This document shows, piece by piece, positions 7,992-17,376 of a stretch of 64,000 nucleotides of DNA. This DNA comes from Desulfosporosinus sp049943955 (GTDB lineage Bacteria > Bacillota > Desulfitobacteriia > Desulfitobacteriales > Desulfitobacteriaceae): NCBI RefSeq assembly GCF_049943955.1, contig NZ_JBNFTW010000005.1:62001-126000 (forward strand), in the 5' to 3' direction. Every line of letters begins with the position of its first letter. Position 1 is the first letter of the stretch. The position numbers and the translations under genes were made by a program. The notes beneath the pieces are model-generated. The model had not been told where the DNA came from. It searched no databases and saw only the letters and a program-made list of their open reading frames with translations.

Positions 7992-10433
7992 ATGACCGCA
8001 AATCTCAACAAGTATAACCAAAAAAGGAATTTTACAAGAACCCATGAACCTGAAGGGAGAACAGAATTGGCCCAAGAGGGCCTGAGGTTTGTTGTTCAGC
8101 ACCATATAGCCCGCAGGGATCACTATGATTTCCGCCTGGAATGGGACGGAGCTCTCTTAAGCTGGGCAGTGCCCAAGGGTCCCTCCTTCGATACCCGTGA
8201 CAAGAGGCTCGCCATACGGGTGGAGGATCATCCATTGGAATACAGAAACTTTGAGGGGACGATTCCCAAAGGGGAATATGGCGGGGGAGTCGTCATGATC
8301 TGGGATGAAGGTCACTGGGAGCCCTATGGGGATGTTGCTGACGGACTTCGTGCAGGGATGCTGAAGTTTGTTCTGCAAGGCTGCAGGCTTAAAGGAAAGT
8401 GGGCTCTGGTGCGTTTAAAAGGGAAAACAGGCGAAAAACAGGAAAACTGGCTGTTACTTAAAGAAAGAGATGAGTATGCCAAAACTTCCAACGGAATATC
8501 CCAATATTCTTCCAGCATCAAATCAGGACGCACCATGACGGAAATTGAAGAAGGAGAAGACGCTAAGAGCACGAGCAATCCCTTCAGCAAAACCGGCGTG
8601 CAGCTTGCTCAATTAGTCAACACAGCCCCAATGGGTGAAGATTGGCTTTTTGAATTGAAATACGACGGCTACAGGATACTGGCATATATTGAAGGGAACA
8701 GCGTTCGGCTTATCACCAGGAACGGCAACGATTTTACGGAACGTTTCAGGGAAGTTACCTCTTCCCTCGTGGAATGGGCCGGCGGCAGGGCAATGATTCT
8801 GGACGGCGAAATGGCCGTTACGAATGCGGCGGGTAAGACGGATTTCCAGGCTCTCCAGAACTATCTAAAAAATCCTCAGGACAAAAACCTGACCTATATC
8901 ATCTTCGATCTTCTGGCGCTGGATGGTTTGGACCTGAGGGGGCAGCGTCTGATTGACAGAAAGGAAAGGCTGGAAGCATTGCTGAAGAATCCACCTAAAA
9001 ACCTCTACTACAGCCGACATGTGAGGGAAAATGGCAAGGAAAGTTTCCGCGCGGCCTGTGAGTCAGGTATGGAGGGGATAGTAGGCAAGAAAGCCGATTC
9101 TATCTATAGTGGAGCAAGAAACAGCGACTGGATCAAACTTAAATGTGAGCAAAGGCAGGAATTTGTGATTGGTGGATATACACTTTCCGATAGAAAAACA
9201 AGCGGGGTTAGTTCCTTGCTCCTGGGCATCTATGACGATGGGGAATTAGTCTATGCCGGACGTGCCGGAACCGGCCTGAGTGAAGCAGACAGAAAAGATC
9301 TGGAAGAAAAATTTACGGGCCTCAAGCGAAAGGAGCCTTCATTCCAGACCGCGCCCAAGCCTAGACCTCGAGAAAAAATCACTTGGCTTGAACCCGAGCT
9401 GGTCGCGGAAGTTAAATATGCCGAATGGACCTCAGAGCACCTCTTAAGACAGGCCAGTTTCAAAGGTCTGCGGACAGATAAGAATCCAAGGGATATTAAT
9501 AAGGAAAAGGCGGATGAAGAAATATGCCCCCCCTCATCCGGTAATAAAATGGAGAGAGCCATGGGAACAAACGCCGACTGCATCATTATTGAAGGAATCA
9601 AGATTAGCAACCCGGACAAGGTGATCTTTGCAGATTCGGAAATCACCAAAGGTGACGTAATCCGATATTACTCTCAAGTTGCTGAACATATGCTGCCCTA
9701 TGTGAGCCGCAGGATTCTTAGCATTGTACGCTGTCCGAAGGGCATCTCCCAGACCTGCTTCTATAAGAAACATCCTGGTCCGGGCAGCAAAGGAATTGTC
9801 ACAATCCCTGTAACCACCAGTGACGGAGAAACAGAAGATTACTTCTATATAGAGGATACATCAGGGCTGATTGCCGAAGCCCAAATGGGTACGCTGGAAT
9901 TTCATACCTGGGGAAGCAGTGTCGACAACTTAGAAAAGCCTGATGTGATGGTCTTTGATTTGGATCCGGATGAGGGGATGGATCTAAGCAGGGTGCGCCA
10001 AGGTGTGCGGGATATGAAAACCATTCTTGCCGAACTCTCCCTGAATTCTTATTTGAAGACCAGCGGTGGTAAAGGATACCATGTGGTTGTTCCTTTAAAA
10101 CCTTCCGTTGCCTGGGACACGTTTCACGATTTTGCCAAACGCGTTGCTCAAGTGATGGAGCAGAAATGGCCTGATCGCTATACAAGTAATGTGAGAAAGG
10201 CCAAGCGTGCTAATAAGATTTTTATCGACTGGATTCGCAATGGCCGAGGAGCTACCAGCATTGCCCCTTATTCGCTGAGAGCGAGGACCGGAGCTGGTGT
10301 GTCCATGCCTATCGCTTGGGATGAACTAGACACGGTAGCACCTAATGGTGTTAATATGACGGAGGCGCTCCGGAGGATCGAGGGCAATGACCCTTGGCAA
10401 GATTTTTTTCAAAATAATCAGCGGCTTAGGTGA
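7992..10433 (+). CDS. ligD: Multifunctional DNA ligase D (phosphoesterase-ligase-polymerase)
   Basis: The start at ATG 7992 (813 residues) gives the usual short lead into KYNQKRNFTRTHEP; an in-frame ATG at 7923 adds 23 residues unlike the family. Neither has a strong ribosome site. Domain order is 3'-phosphoesterase (about 10-165, HHIARRDHYDFRLEWDG), ATP-dependent ligase (about 200-500, adenylated lysine K223 in ELKYDGYR) and AEP-type polymerase (about 530-805, VFDLDPDEG metal motif near 655 and LKTSGGKGYHVVVPL). LigD repairs double-strand breaks by non-homologous end joining together with Ku. No ku gene lies in this window, so a partner must be elsewhere. In spore formers LigD is often made for germinating spores. 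Confidence 0.95.
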   Translation: MTANLNKYNQKRNFTRTHEPEGRTELAQEGLRFVVQHHIARRDHYDFRLEWDGALLSWAVPKGPSFDTRDKRLAIRVEDHPLEYRNFEGTIPKGEYGGGVVMIWDEGHWEPYGDVADGLRAGMLKFVLQGCRLKGKWALVRLKGKTGEKQENWLLLKERDEYAKTSNGISQYSSSIKSGRTMTEIEEGEDAKSTSNPFSKTGVQLAQLVNTAPMGEDWLFELKYDGYRILAYIEGNSVRLITRNGNDFTERFREVTSSLVEWAGGRAMILDGEMAVTNAAGKTDFQALQNYLKNPQDKNLTYIIFDLLALDGLDLRGQRLIDRKERLEALLKNPPKNLYYSRHVRENGKESFRAACESGMEGIVGKKADSIYSGARNSDWIKLKCEQRQEFVIGGYTLSDRKTSGVSSLLLGIYDDGELVYAGRAGTGLSEADRKDLEEKFTGLKRKEPSFQTAPKPRPREKITWLEPELVAEVKYAEWTSEHLLRQASFKGLRTDKNPRDINKEKADEEICPPSSGNKMERAMGTNADCIIIEGIKISNPDKVIFADSEITKGDVIRYYSQVAEHMLPYVSRRILSIVRCPKGISQTCFYKKHPGPGSKGIVTIPVTTSDGETEDYFYIEDTSGLIAEAQMGTLEFHTWGSSVDNLEKPDVMVFDLDPDEGMDLSRVRQGVRDMKTILAELSLNSYLKTSGGKGYHVVVPLKPSVAWDTFHDFAKRVAQVMEQKWPDRYTSNVRKAKRANKIFIDWIRNGRGATSIAPYSLRARTGAGVSMPIAWDELDTVAPNGVNMTEALRRIEGNDPWQDFFQNNQRLR

Positions 10434-10585
10434 ACTTGTAAGTTTTGTTGGCCAGGAAAGATATTGGATTATATTGTTGAAAATTTTAAAACTTACCATA
10501 CTATTCTTAAAGTTAATGAGAAACTATATAATTATATTTTGCTATATAACTTTAACAATATTCGCAATAGGGAGGTTATCATTTT

Positions 10586-10720
10586 ATGAACAACCGTTAT
10601 ACGAACACAACAAAATACAAGGGTTCAAATCAATTGAATCTTGTCCGTAGTTATAATGTACCAAGTGTTGGATACAAGTTGTTTCGTCTCAGCAGCAAAA
10701 GCACAGATAATATTCACTAA
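10586..10720 (+). CDS. Small 44-residue ORF downstream of ligD
   Basis: ATG 10586 follows AGGGAGGT (10569-10576) at a good 9-base spacing and opens 44 codons, ending in TAA just before a strong terminator (10742-10778). The product is basic and polar (starts MNNRYTNTTKYKG; Tyr, Asn, Ser and Lys rich) without a membrane segment. I know no family. The ribosome site and the terminator placement favour a real small gene. A different overlapping frame at 10387-10650 has no ribosome site and looks spurious. Confidence 0.5.
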   Translation: MNNRYTNTTKYKGSNQLNLVRSYNVPSVGYKLFRLSSKSTDNIH

Positions 10721-10741
10721 TTAAATAAGTCGAATTCTATA

Positions 10742-10778
10742 AAAACATCCTGGAGAACTGCTATCTCCAGGATGTTTT
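10742..10778. terminator. Bidirectional terminator between convergent genes
   Basis: CATCCTGGAGA (10746-10756) pairs perfectly with TCTCCAGGATG (10764-10774). The stem is flanked by AAAA on the left and TTTT on the right, so it can serve both the small ORF and the convergent sigma-54 activator gene. Confidence 0.9.
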
Positions 10779-10818
10779 TATTATCAACTATTATTCCTTA
10801 TTCCAACAAAAGGAGTTT

Positions 10819-12690
10819 TTATATCTGGATATCCATTTCTTTCATTCTTCGGTAGAGTGTATTCCTTCCAATACCGAGAAGTTTGGCAGCCGGAGCTATT
10901 TTGCCTTTGGTTTGAGTAAGTGCATAGAGGATTGCATGTTTAGTTTGTTGCTCAAGTAAAGGTTCAGGCTCAGTTTTTGTGCCTGATTGTTTAAATTCTT
11001 CGGGCAAGTCTGCAACAGTTAAAATGGGACCTTCGGCAAGAGCAACCATACTCTCAATACAATTTTCGAGTTCTCGGACATTGCCAGGCCATTTTTGGGC
11101 CAACAAGTAAGGATATACTTCTTCTTGGATTCCGATGACTTGAATGCCAAAGGATGTACTGGCTTTGTGAATGAAATGGGGGACTAAATCTCTGATATCT
11201 TCCAACCGTTCGCGAAGCGGAGGCAATTCTAAAGTCACAACTTTCAAGCGATAGTACAAATCTAGTCGGAAGCGATCGGATGCGACAAGAGCGGAGAGAT
11301 CCTTGTGTGATGCCGCAATGACTCGAACGTCAATTTTTTTCGTTTTTGTATCTCCAATGCGGCAGACTTCTCTTTCCTGAAGGGCGCGAAGTAGGGCAAC
11401 CTGAACATTTAAGGGCATATCCCCTATTTCATCCAAGAAAATGGTTCCCTTGTCCGCTAATTCAAATTTTCCTGGCTTTCCACCACGACGTGCTCCTGTG
11501 AAGGCTCCTTCTACATACCCAAATAACTCGCTTTCAACAAGTGAAGAAGACAGCGAAGCACAATTCAGAGCAATAAAGGGCCCGTCTCGTCGTGGGCTAA
11601 GTTGATGGATTGTCTGGGCGATAATTTCCTTTCCAGTTCCACTTTCTCCGTGAATTAGTACAGAAGAGTGAGTGGCAGCAACTTTGGAAGCCCTTGCCAA
11701 AGTTTGCTGAGTATGCTGACCATGTCCAACCCATAATGTGTTATTGGACACAGCAGAGGGTTCTGTTGTAACTTGAAGAGTCCCTACAGCACCTAATGAA
11801 TAACCCTTATCATTAATAACCTGTTTTAAGTGAGAAGATATCTCATTTCCGTAGCTATTCTTTATTTTCAGATTTAGGGAACGTCCACTTAACATCCAAC
11901 CTTTCGGTGAACTGAAAATATCGGCGGCAAGCTGCCCGATAATCTCCTCCTCTTTGCGCCCGAGAAGTGCAGCCCCTAAAGAGTTGATGTTCGTAATGAT
12001 CCCGTTTCGATCAATAGCCAGAAATCCTTGATTTAAAAGGGATGAAGCTAACTTTGCACCTTCTTGATAAAATTCCAGCTGATCTTGTAACTCAAGAAGC
12101 TGCAAATTCTTTTCTATCATGCTTGCCCCCATCCGAGCAATTCTAAGGATTTTTTCACGATCTTCAGCGGCGTCTCCACTGATATCAATAACGCCGAGAG
12201 GTGCTCCTGCTGTGTTTTGAATAGGAGCGGCCCAGCATGCTAAAAAATGATTCTCACGAACAAAATGTTCCCAACCGAAGACAGAGATGGGGGCATTATC
12301 TCGGAGAGCAGTTCCGATGGCGTTGGTTCCTCTTATTTCTTCCCGCCAACTGGCACCGGGACTTAGATAAACTTTTTGGGCTTTACTCATGAAAGAATCA
12401 TCGCCGGTTGCTTCGATAATATATCCCTCGTTATCGCAAAGCAATACCGTATACTTATTGCTTCCTAACAAACTGAATATATAAGGCAAAACTGTTCCAC
12501 CGGCCCGGATTAATGATTCTTGGGCTTCACGACGCTCATTGAGACGGGGCTTTGAGAGAATGTCCTGATTTGTAATTAGTCTATGATCAACTTGAAATTC
12601 AATACTTCTCTGCCAGGAACGATAGATGGAAGGAGTTACTTCCGATTCGACGCTCTCTCCATTGATGAAACGATTCCAACGGTTGCTCAT
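10819..12690 (-). CDS. Sigma-54-dependent transcriptional activator (AcoR-like)
   Basis: Start ATG 12690 (623 residues) is preceded by AAAGGGG; an earlier ATG at 12729 has no such site. Domains: an N-terminal GAF-type sensor (about 50-200), a PAS-like segment (about 220-320), the AAA+ sigma-54 interaction domain (Walker A GESGTGKE near 347-354, sigma-54 contact loop GAFTGA near 393-398) and a C-terminal Fis-type helix-turn-helix (AAKLLGIGRNTLYRRMKEM). The architecture matches AcoR/DhaR-type activators of acetoin, glycerol or alcohol metabolism. The gene lies next to the aldehyde oxidoreductase island, and the same 17-bp site lies just upstream of it and near the alcohol dehydrogenase promoter, suggesting autoregulation and control of that gene. 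Confidence 0.93.
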   Translation of the reverse strand: MSNRWNRFINGESVESEVTPSIYRSWQRSIEFQVDHRLITNQDILSKPRLNERREAQESLIRAGGTVLPYIFSLLGSNKYTVLLCDNEGYIIEATGDDSFMSKAQKVYLSPGASWREEIRGTNAIGTALRDNAPISVFGWEHFVRENHFLACWAAPIQNTAGAPLGVIDISGDAAEDREKILRIARMGASMIEKNLQLLELQDQLEFYQEGAKLASSLLNQGFLAIDRNGIITNINSLGAALLGRKEEEIIGQLAADIFSSPKGWMLSGRSLNLKIKNSYGNEISSHLKQVINDKGYSLGAVGTLQVTTEPSAVSNNTLWVGHGQHTQQTLARASKVAATHSSVLIHGESGTGKEIIAQTIHQLSPRRDGPFIALNCASLSSSLVESELFGYVEGAFTGARRGGKPGKFELADKGTIFLDEIGDMPLNVQVALLRALQEREVCRIGDTKTKKIDVRVIAASHKDLSALVASDRFRLDLYYRLKVVTLELPPLRERLEDIRDLVPHFIHKASTSFGIQVIGIQEEVYPYLLAQKWPGNVRELENCIESMVALAEGPILTVADLPEEFKQSGTKTEPEPLLEQQTKHAILYALTQTKGKIAPAAKLLGIGRNTLYRRMKEMDIQI

Positions 12691-12784
12691 ACTCTTTCCC
12701 CTTTCTCTAGCATTAAAGTTGACTAGCATGTTTTCAGAATAACATAAATATTCTCGACGAACAACTGCAGATCGCTAAGTTAAA

Positions 12785-12833
12785 TGCTCCATTTTGGAAC
12801 ACTAAAATGAACACAAAGATCAGAAATGGAACA
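12785..12833. promoter_or_regulatory. Operator/enhancer sites upstream of the sigma-54 activator gene
   Basis: TGCTCCATTTTGGAACA (12785-12801) is an inverted repeat of the form TGYTCCA-N3-TGGAACA with one mismatch. A second half site TGGAACA lies at 12827-12833. The motif ATTTTGGAACACT recurs as its exact complement at 25368-25380 upstream of the alcohol dehydrogenase. Most likely these are binding sites of the activator itself. Confidence 0.6.
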
Positions 12834-12963
12834 TTTTTATTTTTCAAACTATTACATTTTGAACTTATATCTTTAGGTTTATTAAAGTTTTTAAATAAAA
12901 TTAAGTTATATTGTAATAATAATATGCGAAAACTATATCACATAGCCTTTATGAAACATCAAA

Positions 12964-12994
12964 AGCCCAACTTAGATTCTCTGAAGGTTGGGCT
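12964..12994 (-). terminator. Terminator of the MoeA-like gene
   Basis: Read on the minus strand, AGCCCAAC and GTTGGGCT form an 8-bp stem followed by TTTG. It lies just past the stop at 13025 and separates this gene from the activator gene. Confidence 0.75.
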
Positions 12995-13024
12995 CTGAAG
13001 TTCTTGGCAGTTTAAGTGAACAAC

Positions 13025-14047
13025 TTATTTGCCGAAGGAACAATGAGGGTAAGAACAGACTGGACAGTCCAGACAAAGTCCGCCATGCCCAGTTTTGACG
13101 ATATCACGGCGTGACAGTCGCTCTCCAGTCAGCAGCCTCGGAGCAAATAGGTCAAACGCAGTTGTTTTAGAATACATAACGCATCCGGGTAATCCAAGGA
13201 TTGGAACATCATTGATATAGGCCAATAAAAACATAGCGCCGGGTAAAACAGGAGCACCATAGGTGATAAGCTCCGCGCCCATTTCTTTAATGGCTGTGGG
13301 TGTTACATCATCCGGGTCTACCGACATACCGCCACTGACAAGGATCATGTCCGCACCCTGGTCTAAATGATCTTGGATAGAGCGTTGAATCAGAGAGATA
13401 TCATCGCTGGCAAATGTTTGCTTCAGTACCACAGAACCCCAGGCCTCAATCTTAGCCCGCAGGACAGGGCCAAACTTATCTTGAATTCTTCCGTGAAAGA
13501 CTTCATTGCCAGTAGTGACAATACCGACTTTGAATGATTTCAAAGGACGAACTTCAAGGAGCGGGGTTGAAAACGTTTTGGCAATTCGCTCAGCTTCAAG
13601 GATCACCTTTTCATCAATCATCAGCGGAACAACACGAGTTCCCGCAACCTTAGTGCCTTTTTTGACAGGACGATGATTGTGAAGCGTAGAGAGAATAATG
13701 TACTCCAAGGAGTTTAAGTCTAAAACGCCGTCCTCAGAGACATAAAGAAGTCCGTCGTGGGCGGCGGTGAATGTAATTTTTCCTTCTTTGGGTTCGTCAA
13801 GGGTAAGCCCCGGTCCGCAAGCTGCTTTGGCAAGGCGCTCTGCCGCTTCATTTTCGTGCATCAGGCCGGGGGTTTGATCCCAAACATAAATGTGTTCCTT
13901 TCCCATGCTTAGCAGAATAGGAATATCTTCTTCACGGACGACATGTCCCTTGCGAAAGCGAGGACCTTTTGTAACACCAGGAATAATTTGAGTCATGTCA
14001 TGGATTAAGACAGCGCCAACAGAATCTTGAACCTTGATTTTTTCCAT
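13025..14047 (-). CDS. MoeA/MogA-like molybdopterin-binding protein
   Basis: Start ATG 14047 is preceded by GGAGGTTGTCACA, so the in-frame upstream ATG at 14101 is not needed; length 340. Residues about 190-320 carry the MoCF-binding (MoeA/MogA) domain: VGIVTTGNEVFHGRIQD, then DMILVSGGMSVDPDDVTPTAI and VLPGAMFLLAY with GLPGCVMY. The N-terminal half resembles MoeA domains only loosely. The C-terminus ends in a cysteine cluster (CLDCPVCSYPHC) not found in ordinary MoeA; it might hold a metal or Fe-S centre. It is divergent from the aldehyde oxidoreductase operon, so a role in molybdenum cofactor insertion or sensing for that enzyme is likely. Confidence 0.85.
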   Translation of the reverse strand: MEKIKVQDSVGAVLIHDMTQIIPGVTKGPRFRKGHVVREEDIPILLSMGKEHIYVWDQTPGLMHENEAAERLAKAACGPGLTLDEPKEGKITFTAAHDGLLYVSEDGVLDLNSLEYIILSTLHNHRPVKKGTKVAGTRVVPLMIDEKVILEAERIAKTFSTPLLEVRPLKSFKVGIVTTGNEVFHGRIQDKFGPVLRAKIEAWGSVVLKQTFASDDISLIQRSIQDHLDQGADMILVSGGMSVDPDDVTPTAIKEMGAELITYGAPVLPGAMFLLAYINDVPILGLPGCVMYSKTTAFDLFAPRLLTGERLSRRDIVKTGHGGLCLDCPVCSYPHCSFGK

Positions 14048-14241
14048 TGTGACAACCTCCAATTTGTGTAAGGGAAAGGAGGGTTTAAAGCTATGCAGCA
14101 TGGAGTTAAACTTAAAACTTTCAGAAGTTTCAAGGCGGCTGAGGGAAGGAATACTGGCTGTCTTTAATGGTATCGTATTCTATAGTTTAGATCAAGCCGG
14201 AATTTTCATTAAAATAAAGTAGTTAAAAATTCATAAAATTA

Positions 14242-14258
14242 TTGGCATAAATCTTGCA
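14242..14258 (+). promoter_or_regulatory. Sigma-54 promoter of the aldehyde oxidoreductase operon
   Basis: TTGGCATAAATCTTGCA has the -24 GG (14244-14245) and -12 GC (14256-14257) separated by exactly 10 bases, matching TGGCAC-N5-TTGCA at all but one position. The leader to the TTG start at 14504 is about 235 bases, contains no gene and has no recognised riboswitch. Confidence 0.85.
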
Positions 14259-14503
14259 GTTAAAACTACCGTAAAGGATCAAAAACACTAAAGTTATACA
14301 AACGTTATTAAAAGTTATCATTTTAAGAAAAAAGGGGTGGGAGGAAATTTTCAGTTGACTTAGCGCTGTTTGGGAGGAAAAACTTTCTGGTAAAATACGG
14401 ATGAATATTGGCGTTTATTTCAAATTAAAGTGGTGTTTAAAACAAACTGGAGAAGTATGGATCATCCTTTTAGGATTAATTAACCGCAAAGGAGAGAAAA
14501 AAA

Positions 14504-17230
14504 TTGCTTAAAAAGAACTTAATTATTAACGGAAGACCTCAAATTGTAATTGTCGATGGTGAAGCTACCCTGGCAAATGTACTGCGTGGACAAATGCACA
14601 TGACGGGAACAAAAGTCGGCTGCGGTAAAGCCCAATGTGGTGCCTGTTCCGTGATCGTGGATGGTAAGGTTATCCGCTCCTGTGTAACAAAAATGAAACG
14701 AATTGCCGATCATGCTGAGATTACAACCATTGAAGGAGTGGGAACTAAAGAACATTTGCATCCTTTACAACTGTCCTGGATGATTCATGGCGCCGCTCAA
14801 TGCGGCTTCTGCAGCCCCGGATTTATTGTATCGGCTAAACAGCTCTTGGAAGAAAATATTAACCCTACCAGAGAGGAAGTTCGGGATTGGTTTCAAAAGC
14901 ATCGCAATGCCTGCCGCTGCACAGGTTATAAGCCTTTAGTGGACGCAGTGATGGATGCTGCACGTTTAATGCGGGGAGAAGTTACCACCGAAGAATTATG
15001 GTGCAAATTACCTGAAGACGGTCGTATTTGGGGCACTAACTATATTCGTCCCTCCGCTTTGGCCAAGGTTACCGGGACTTGGGATTTCGGCGCAGACTCC
15101 GGACATAAATTGCCGTGCGGAACCTTGCAGCTGAAACTGGTTCAGGCCAAAGTTTCTCATGCCAATATTCTTTCTATTGATACATCAGAAGCAGAAAAAA
15201 TGCCCGGTGTCTACAAGGTTATTACAGCCAAAGATGTTGTGGGCAAAAACAAAATTACAGGTTTAATTACTTTCCCAACGAATAAAGGTGACGGCTGGGA
15301 TCGTCCGATCCTCTGCGATAAAAAAGTGTTCCAATTTGGTGATGCAATAGCTATCGTTGCAGCAGATACTGCGGAACATGCTCAAGCCGCAGTGGACAAG
15401 GTTAAAGTGGACCTTGAATTGCTGCCGGAATATATGAGTGCTCCAGCGGCCATGGCCGATGATGCCATCGAGATTCATCCCGGAACCCCAAATGTTTATT
15501 TTGAAACAAAGGTTGTTAAGGGTGAAGATACTACACCTCTGTTGGAAAAGGCAGAGGTCGTTGTGGAAGACGATTTTTATGTTGGCCGTCAACCCCACAT
15601 GCCCATTGAGCCTGATGTCGGCTACGCCTTTTTCGATGAGGAAGGTAAACTAATCATCCATTCCAAAAGTATCGGAATCCATCTCCATCAGGCCATGATT
15701 TGTGCAGGTATTGGAATCGAGTCCGAAAAACTGATATTAGTTCAAAACAACGCTGGCGGAACCTTCGGCTATAAATTCAGTCCGACCATCGAAGCTTTAT
15801 TAGGAGTCGCGGCAGTTGCTACAGGTAAGCCCGTTTACCTGGAGTTTGATTATTATCAGCAAATGACCTACACCGGAAAACGTTCACCATTCTTTATTAA
15901 TCTTAAATTCGGAGCAACTAAAGAGGGCAAATTAATGGCCATGGAATCTGATTGGTCCGTAGATCACGGTCCATATTCCGAATTTGGCGATCTGCTTACC
16001 ATAAGGGGCTCCCAATTTATTGGCAGTGGTTACAATATTCCCAACATCCGCGGCTTTGGCCGAACGGTTTGTACCAACCATGCCTGGGGCTCGGCCTTCA
16101 GAGGGTATGGCTCACCGCAAAGTCTTTTCTCGTCTGAGGTTTTGATGGATGAACTTGCCGAAAAGCTGGGGATGGATCCTTTTGACCTGCGCTATAAAAA
16201 TGTCTACCGCCCCGGTGATACAACACCTACCGGCTGTGAACCTGATGTGTATTGTTTAGTTGAGATTATGGATAAACTTAAACCTAAATACGATCAAGCA
16301 AAAGAATGGGCTAAACAGCCATCATCATCTCCCAATAAAAAGCGCGGAATTGGTATCTCGATTGGGATCTACGGGTCAGGCTTAGACGGGGCAGACAGTG
16401 CTGCAGTTAATGTGGAACTAACGGCCACCGGTGTGACGGTTTACACGTCCTGGGAGGATCACGGTCAGGGAGCTGATATGGGATCACTGGCCACAGCCCA
16501 TGAAGCTCTCCGTCCCTTGGGAATTAAACCGGAAAACATTAAGCTTGTGATGAATGATATGGAGAAAACCCCCAATAGCGGGCCTGCAGGAGGAAGCCGT
16601 TCACAAGTCCTAGTCGGAAATGCTACTCGGGTTGCTTGTGAAACGCTGCTGCAAGGTCTTAAGAAAGAGGATGGAACCTTCCGCACCTACGATGAAATGA
16701 TCGCTGAGAATCTGCCGGTTTATTTCCAAGGTGCATGGACTGCTCCTGCCTCGGAGTGCAATGTGGAGACAGGACAAGGCAATCCCTTCGCCGTTTATAT
16801 GTACGGAGCGTTCTTATCCCAAGTTGAAGTCGATATTACAACTGGTAAAACAAACGTTGTCAAGATGACAATGGTTGCCGATGTCGGTAAGATTGCCAAT
16901 AAGCTGGTTGTGGATGGGCAGCTTTACGGTGGGTTAGTTCAAGGCCTTGGCCTGGCTCTAAGCGAAGATTTTGAGGACTTGAAGAAACACTCAGATCTCG
17001 TCGGCGCTGGACTGCCCTTCATCAAAGATGTACCGGATGATATTGAACTTCTCTATGTTGAAACTTATCGTCCCAACGGCCCCTTTGGCGCCGCAGGTTC
17101 AGGAGAACTGCCTTTGACCTCACCACATGCTTCCATTATTAATGCTATCTATAATGCCTGTGGTGTACGGGTAACTCATTTACCTGCCCGTCCGGAAAAA
17201 GTACTTGCCGGTCTTCAGGCTAAGGGTTAA
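14504..17230 (+). CDS. mop: Molybdenum aldehyde oxidoreductase (Mop/xanthine oxidase family)
   Basis: The TTG start is supported by AAAGGAGAG 8 bases upstream. The 908-residue single chain has two N-terminal [2Fe-2S] domains (C40, C45, C48, C60; then C100, C103, C137, C139) and the long molybdopterin-binding domain with AFRGYGSPQ, GPAGGSRSQ and the catalytic glutamate in AGSGELPLTSPH (about E868, close to Glu869 of Desulfovibrio gigas Mop). No FAD domain is present, as in Mop. It oxidises aldehydes to acids with water as oxygen donor and passes electrons to ferredoxin or flavodoxin-type carriers. A sigma-54 promoter lies upstream and a hairpin follows, with accessory genes beyond it. Confidence 0.95.
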   Translation: MLKKNLIINGRPQIVIVDGEATLANVLRGQMHMTGTKVGCGKAQCGACSVIVDGKVIRSCVTKMKRIADHAEITTIEGVGTKEHLHPLQLSWMIHGAAQCGFCSPGFIVSAKQLLEENINPTREEVRDWFQKHRNACRCTGYKPLVDAVMDAARLMRGEVTTEELWCKLPEDGRIWGTNYIRPSALAKVTGTWDFGADSGHKLPCGTLQLKLVQAKVSHANILSIDTSEAEKMPGVYKVITAKDVVGKNKITGLITFPTNKGDGWDRPILCDKKVFQFGDAIAIVAADTAEHAQAAVDKVKVDLELLPEYMSAPAAMADDAIEIHPGTPNVYFETKVVKGEDTTPLLEKAEVVVEDDFYVGRQPHMPIEPDVGYAFFDEEGKLIIHSKSIGIHLHQAMICAGIGIESEKLILVQNNAGGTFGYKFSPTIEALLGVAAVATGKPVYLEFDYYQQMTYTGKRSPFFINLKFGATKEGKLMAMESDWSVDHGPYSEFGDLLTIRGSQFIGSGYNIPNIRGFGRTVCTNHAWGSAFRGYGSPQSLFSSEVLMDELAEKLGMDPFDLRYKNVYRPGDTTPTGCEPDVYCLVEIMDKLKPKYDQAKEWAKQPSSSPNKKRGIGISIGIYGSGLDGADSAAVNVELTATGVTVYTSWEDHGQGADMGSLATAHEALRPLGIKPENIKLVMNDMEKTPNSGPAGGSRSQVLVGNATRVACETLLQGLKKEDGTFRTYDEMIAENLPVYFQGAWTAPASECNVETGQGNPFAVYMYGAFLSQVEVDITTGKTNVVKMTMVADVGKIANKLVVDGQLYGGLVQGLGLALSEDFEDLKKHSDLVGAGLPFIKDVPDDIELLYVETYRPNGPFGAAGSGELPLTSPHASIINAIYNACGVRVTHLPARPEKVLAGLQAKG

Positions 17231-17258
17231 GGATTAAAGATTTAGGATAAAATCCAGT

Positions 17259-17303
17259 GCCGGGAACCTGAACATGATCAGTAATGGCAGGTTCCCGGCT
17301 TTA
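17259..17303 (+). terminator. Hairpin between aldehyde oxidoreductase and accessory genes
   Basis: GCCGGGAACCTG (17259-17270) pairs perfectly with CAGGTTCCCGGC (17288-17299), followed by TTTAT. The T-run is weak, so it may be a partial terminator or an mRNA stabiliser that lowers expression of the accessory genes compared with the enzyme. Confidence 0.75.
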
Positions 17304-17376
17304 TCCGGGCTAAATAGCCACGGTATACCCGTTTTTAATGTTTTGCAGCCATAACTTAGGAAATCGGGTGTTGCTT

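Noticed and set aside
9251..9649. A 132-codon open frame antisense to ligD
   Set aside because: It lies wholly inside the well-conserved ligD coding sequence and shows no motif or ribosome site.
10387..10650. An 87-codon open frame overlapping the end of ligD
   Set aside because: It has no ribosome site, overlaps ligD in another frame and has a random hydrophobic content. The 10586-10720 frame has a proper ribosome site.
12807..12998. A 63-codon open frame between the activator and MoeA-like genes
   Set aside because: It is AT-rich, has no ribosome site and overlaps the terminator of the MoeA-like gene.
14350..14400. A sigma-A promoter from TTGACT at about 14353 upstream of the aldehyde oxidoreductase
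   Set aside because: No -10 element lies at 16-18 bases; the sigma-54 promoter at 14242-14258 explains the operon.
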